Positions 60,562 through 64,000 of a stretch of 64,000 bases of DNA are shown one piece after another. The stretch's first letter is position 1. The number at the start of each line of letters is the position of its first letter. The notes beneath the pieces were generated by a model that saw only the letters and a program-made list of their open reading frames with translations, was not told the DNA's origin and searched no databases. This stretch comes from Cordia subcordata. Its lineage: Eukaryota; Streptophyta; Magnoliopsida; Boraginales; Cordiaceae. A program made the position numbers and the translations under genes. The stretch spans positions 4,202,501 to 4,266,500 of the forward strand of contig JAPTOF010000004.1 in the NCBI GenBank assembly GCA_028554755.1, in the 5' to 3' direction.

Positions 60562-61700
60562 TATGTATATATATATATGTATATATACACAAACATTAGT
60601 ATGCTAACATACTTTACTCCATAAAGTTTTCCAGGAGAAGAACTTATTCTAGAAGATACAAGGTATCGCATTGCCCCCATTACTTGATCGAAAATATGAT
60701 AAACTTAACACCTATACTCAGTGTAACATGAGATACCTGCAGTAGCGATCACCTCGTTGCACTGGCATCCGAAGGGATGATAATAAAAATTATATCCCTG
60801 TCCACTGTCCAGTCCAAGAAATCAAGGAATGGAACTCAAAGCCCTTTGCGCAATATCCCAAACATCATACGGCAGTTCAGTGTCCAAATAAAATAATAAA
60901 CATAAAAAAGGAGCCCACAGCCCCGGCACAACATTCGAATAATAAAAACACGAGTAGTTAATAAACAAGCATCAGCATCCACGAAATTAACAGTCATACG
61001 AGGCATTGCAAGACTAGAGCTACCAACAAGCTAAGATCTTTTAAAACTTCAACTAGCAACTTCCAGCTACCACTAACAGCAGCGAAACTATCATATCGAG
61101 ACTTTATACACCAAATATCGATTTTTGAGCAACACTTCATGTTAATTTACCCTCTTAACATAAGCTAAAACTTCCATAACTGACACATATGATTCATACA
61201 ATTTTCCTTGTAAACTTAAGATTCTATCCTTTGCTGCTCTCTAAAAAAGTTAAAAGGAAATATATTTGTTGTAAATTTAATCTACATTAAACAATTCTTG
61301 ACCAATCACTCATCACCATATATGATACCGCATCAAAACTAACAGCAAGTAATTAATTAATTACTTACATTTACAAAAGAAAACAACATATGAAATACTG
61401 TAAATTCATATTCTTGTATAAAAAAATATAAGTCAAAATATACATCTATTATATTTAAGCATGTGTATATGCAAACGTTCGCATACACATACAAGCAAAT
61501 CTCACCAAAAGAGATGGCGATCAGAGAGGCTACGTCAACCGATCGGTGCTCGGAAGAATTATGGTGGTGGTCTGCCTCCCAGCGCCGCCGTTTCGGTGGT
61601 GGTGGACAGCGGTCGGGTAAGGGAGGAGGGAAGCAGGTAGTGGAGGCGGATCAGCTCTTTAGGAGAAAATCGGGAATTTGGCACCAAAAAAGTTCAAAGT

Positions 61701-62221
61701 TGTTGGGAAATCAGGACGCATAACACACACTCACGCAGCGGAATTAAATCACAAGTAACGAGAAAAGAATACGCACTATTAAACACGGTTCGGCCCTCTG
61801 CCTACGTCCACGATCCCCTCTGGGATAAATTCCACTATTCAACAATAATGGGATTACAACTCAGGTGGTGACTTTTTGCACGGAAAGAAAAGTCTAAACC
61901 CTCCCCACAGAGTTCTTATAATGGTTCTATCCTCAACAAGACTAGAACGAATATAAGACACTTTCGATGCTTTCAGGCTCTCTCTCTCTCTCACCCACAC
62001 CCCCATAGGGTGTGGCCCTAAGGCACTCTCCTAAGGCACACCTTATACAACTAATGCAAGAGTCCTATTTATAGAGGAGATTTCCTTGTCCTCCAAGACA
62101 AAGGATTTCCTCATCTATCAATCCTACCATAATTAAGACTCTTACCAAAACTAGAATTTTAATTCTCATTAAAATTCTTTCCTAATTTGTATGGGCTTGG
62201 ACTTTGAGCCATAACCCAACA
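61701..62221 (-). repeat. 3' LTR of the minus-strand element
   Basis: 521 bases, TGTTGGG...CCCAACA. It contains a CT run (61980-62000) a few units longer than in the partner. Confidence 0.88.
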
Positions 62222-63062
62222 AATTCCTCCCTTGGCGAAAAGTCCGAAGCTTCTTTGCCACAACTGGAACCTCTTCACAGTCTTCATGCTAGAGCCCTCG
62301 CTCGACAACACTCTTCACGACAGCAGCTACCAACACATCCTAGCAGGTTTTCGGAGTCATCCCCAACATCCCTCTTCATGCCATCTAACCTCGACCTCTC
62401 AAGGTTGTTTGCGTCCTCCCTCGACACAAGGCATCTCGGACATGGTCTTCTCTTCCAACAGTAGCATTCCTTATCAGTTGTCTGGCCAGGACTCTGATTG
62501 TTCAGCTACGTAGACTCTCTGCGCGTGACTCCTCCCTCGAATTGAACCTTCTTCAACTAGTCTACTCATCCAAACTTCTCTCCTCTAGAAGTTTGTTCAC
62601 TAGTCGACTAACTGTGTTTGCTCGCACAATGCTTCGAAGACTTTCGCAGAATTTCATCACCACTTCATTTTTTTACCCAATTTCAAGGCTCACCCACGAT
62701 ACATCAAGAAATTTGGCAAAACGGACCTCAAAAACGAACTCAGGACGTCGAAAAACGGTGAGAAGACCCTCGGTCAATGCGGTCAAACCCCTGCAGCCCG
62801 CTGGTCAAACCTTCTGTTTGACTGTTTGACCACAAACTCACAAAACTTGACCTACTTGTATCTCACAATCCGACCGTCGGATCGTTATGAAATTTTAGCA
62901 GCTTACTCTCCTCTCCGAGATGAAAACACAGCAATAAACCGATTGTCGATCGGACTCTGGGAAGCCTGCCAAACGTGACCAACAGATCAGCGAATTTTTT
63001 ACTCCTCTTTGGTGTTTCTTTTTTTTCGTTTTTCGTGCAAATCAACGTCTTCCCTCCAACCT

Positions 63063-63075
63063 GGCTCTGATACCA
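63063..63075 (-). other. primer-binding site of the minus-strand element
   Basis: The minus strand reads TGGTATCAGAGCC, a perfect plant initiator-tRNA-Met primer site, two bases from the LTR. Confidence 0.88.
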
Positions 63076-63077
63076 CT

Positions 63078-63595
63078 TGTTGGGAAATCAGAACGCATAA
63101 CACACACTCACGCAGCGGAATTAAATCACAAGTAACGAGAAAAGAATACGCACTATCAAACGTGGTTCGGCCCTCTGCCTACGTCCACGATCCCTTCTGG
63201 GATAAATTCCACTATTCAACAATAATGGGATTACAACTCAGGTGGTGACTTTTTGCACGGAAAGAAAAGTCTAAACCCTCCCCACAGAGTTCTTATAATG
63301 GTTCTATCCTCAACAGGACTAGAACGAATATAAGACACTTTCGATGCTCTCAGGCTCTCTCTCTCACCCACACCCCCCATAGGGTGTGGCCCTAAGGCAC
63401 TCTCCTAAGGCACACCTTATACAACTAATGCAAGAGTCCTATTTATAGAGGAGATTTCCTTGTCCTCCAAGACAAAGGATTTCCTCATCTATCAATCCTA
63501 CCATAATTAAGACTCTTACCAAAACTAGAATTTTAATTTTCATTAAAATTCTTTCCTAATTTGTATGGACTTGGACTTTGAGTCATAACCCAACA
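63078..63595 (-). repeat. 5' LTR of the minus-strand element
   Basis: 518 bases, about 98% identical to the partner by eye, with a TATTTATAG box near 63439-63448 (minus CTATAAATA). Confidence 0.88.
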
Positions 63596-64000
63596 AATGT
63601 TAATTTCTTTTAGTGGTATACAAGTCGTGTTTGCCCTGTCATTTATAATAAATGGGACTATGGGCGTTATGACTTTCTTTCTTGAATGAAAGAAAATAGC
63701 ATAATTAATGAATATTTAAATTTGGACATTTATTACTTAGATCGTATCTGCGATTTATTTACATATTCAAACAATTATAAATTTTCAGGGGTCAAATTTT
63801 GCAATTGTGGCGTTTGTAGGGTTTCTTATAATTTGGATATGTTATTTTGGGGTCAATCTATTAGGAATAGGGCTACATAGTTATGATTCATTTGCATTAA
63901 CATCTAATTGGATTTAAGAAGGGCCCTTACGAATACAACAAAACAGAGTACACATAAAAAAAAATTTGTATAAACTAGTGCGAACCACGTGAATCAATAC
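63596..64000. other. right flank without a recognised feature
   Basis: AT-rich DNA. A 64-codon frame at 63686-63880 has no recognisable motif. Confidence 0.5.

Larger units (their letters stand above)
56089..61700 (-). other. DPM3 5' leader intron and upstream region
   Basis: No coding gene was recognised. A leader acceptor lies at 56114-56116. Candidate leader exons on the minus strand are about 59772-59990 (donor CATCAG|GTTTGC near 59771, rich in CCCTAGCCGCCACG-like leader sequence) and about 61513-61700 (GC-rich, donor TTTTG|GTGAGA near 61512). Between them lie the 330-base repeats (57060-57960), a GC-rich repeat (58385-58610), a tRNA-like segment (60044-60097) and a Helitron-like element (60276-60561). 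Assignment of leader exons is inference from splice consensus only. Confidence 0.45.
61701..63595 (-). mobile_element. non-coding LTR element (TRIM/LARD type)
   Basis: LTRs at 61701-62221 and 63078-63595 bracket an 856-base interior without a retroviral-type frame. The interior touches the right LTR with GGCTCTGATACCA (63063-63075), the reverse complement of the initiator-tRNA-Met primer site TGGTATCAGAGCC, and the left LTR with AATTCCTCCCTTG, a reversed purine tract. So the element is on the minus strand. Flanks AAAGT and AATGT may be a target duplication with one change. LTRs differ at about ten positions. It must have been mobilised by proteins of another element. Confidence 0.9.

Noticed and set aside
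62204..62829. Several 86-95 codon frames in the TRIM/LARD interior
   Set aside because: They overlap in different frames, run against the element's strand and show no gag or pol motif.

Overview
The window is nuclear DNA of a flowering plant, almost certainly a eudicot. The genes are split by AT-rich GT-AG introns, the proteins are plant-type (a xyloglucan-modifying XTH family, a plant SUMO, GPI transamidase subunit PIG-T, DPM3, RNA polymerase subunit RPB10), and the intergenic DNA is full of (TA)n arrays, MITEs, Helitron-like ends and LTR retrotransposons. The species cannot be named from the sequence alone. No bacterial, organellar, CRISPR or rRNA sequence is visible.

Layout. 1-2094: AT-rich, no convincing gene. 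2095-4321 (+): a four-exon gene of unknown function, about 230 residues. 5037-10110 (-): PIG-T, five exons, 663 residues. 11316-31715 (-): a cluster of four apparently intact XTH genes (A 11316-13633, B 15317-17107, C 22204-23647, D 30093-31715) and one wrecked copy between C and D. Gene order and shared flanks indicate that a two-gene block (B-C) was duplicated in tandem to give (pseudo-B)-D, after which pseudo-B was broken by nested insertions. 34912-37214 (+): SUMO, 103 residues. 38297-42860 (-): a two-exon trypsin-fold protein with a long low-complexity tail. 45719-53932 (-): RPB10, only 71 residues but spread over 8.2 kb because a 6.2-kb Ty1/copia element (47687-53853) sits in its first intron. 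55387-56088 (-): DPM3, 89 residues, with a spliced 5' leader that may begin several kb upstream. 61701-63595: a short non-coding LTR element of TRIM/LARD type on the minus strand, flanked by near-identical 0.52-kb LTRs.

The genes do not form an operon-like unit. The XTHs act in the cell wall on xyloglucan. PIG-T and DPM3 both belong to ER pathways that serve GPI anchoring, which is probably coincidental here. RPB10 and SUMO are nuclear housekeeping genes. Exon coordinates were worked out by eye from reading frame, splice consensus and remembered family structure. In the PIG-T, XTH, SUMO, RPB10 and DPM3 genes all phases close and the lengths fit the families.

No wholly new molecular system was found. 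The strongest points are the retrotransposon-interrupted RPB10 intron, the history of the XTH block duplication with its rearranged promoter repeats, a repeated cassette in the DPM3 leader region, and a trypsin-fold protein that seems to lack the nucleophile serine.
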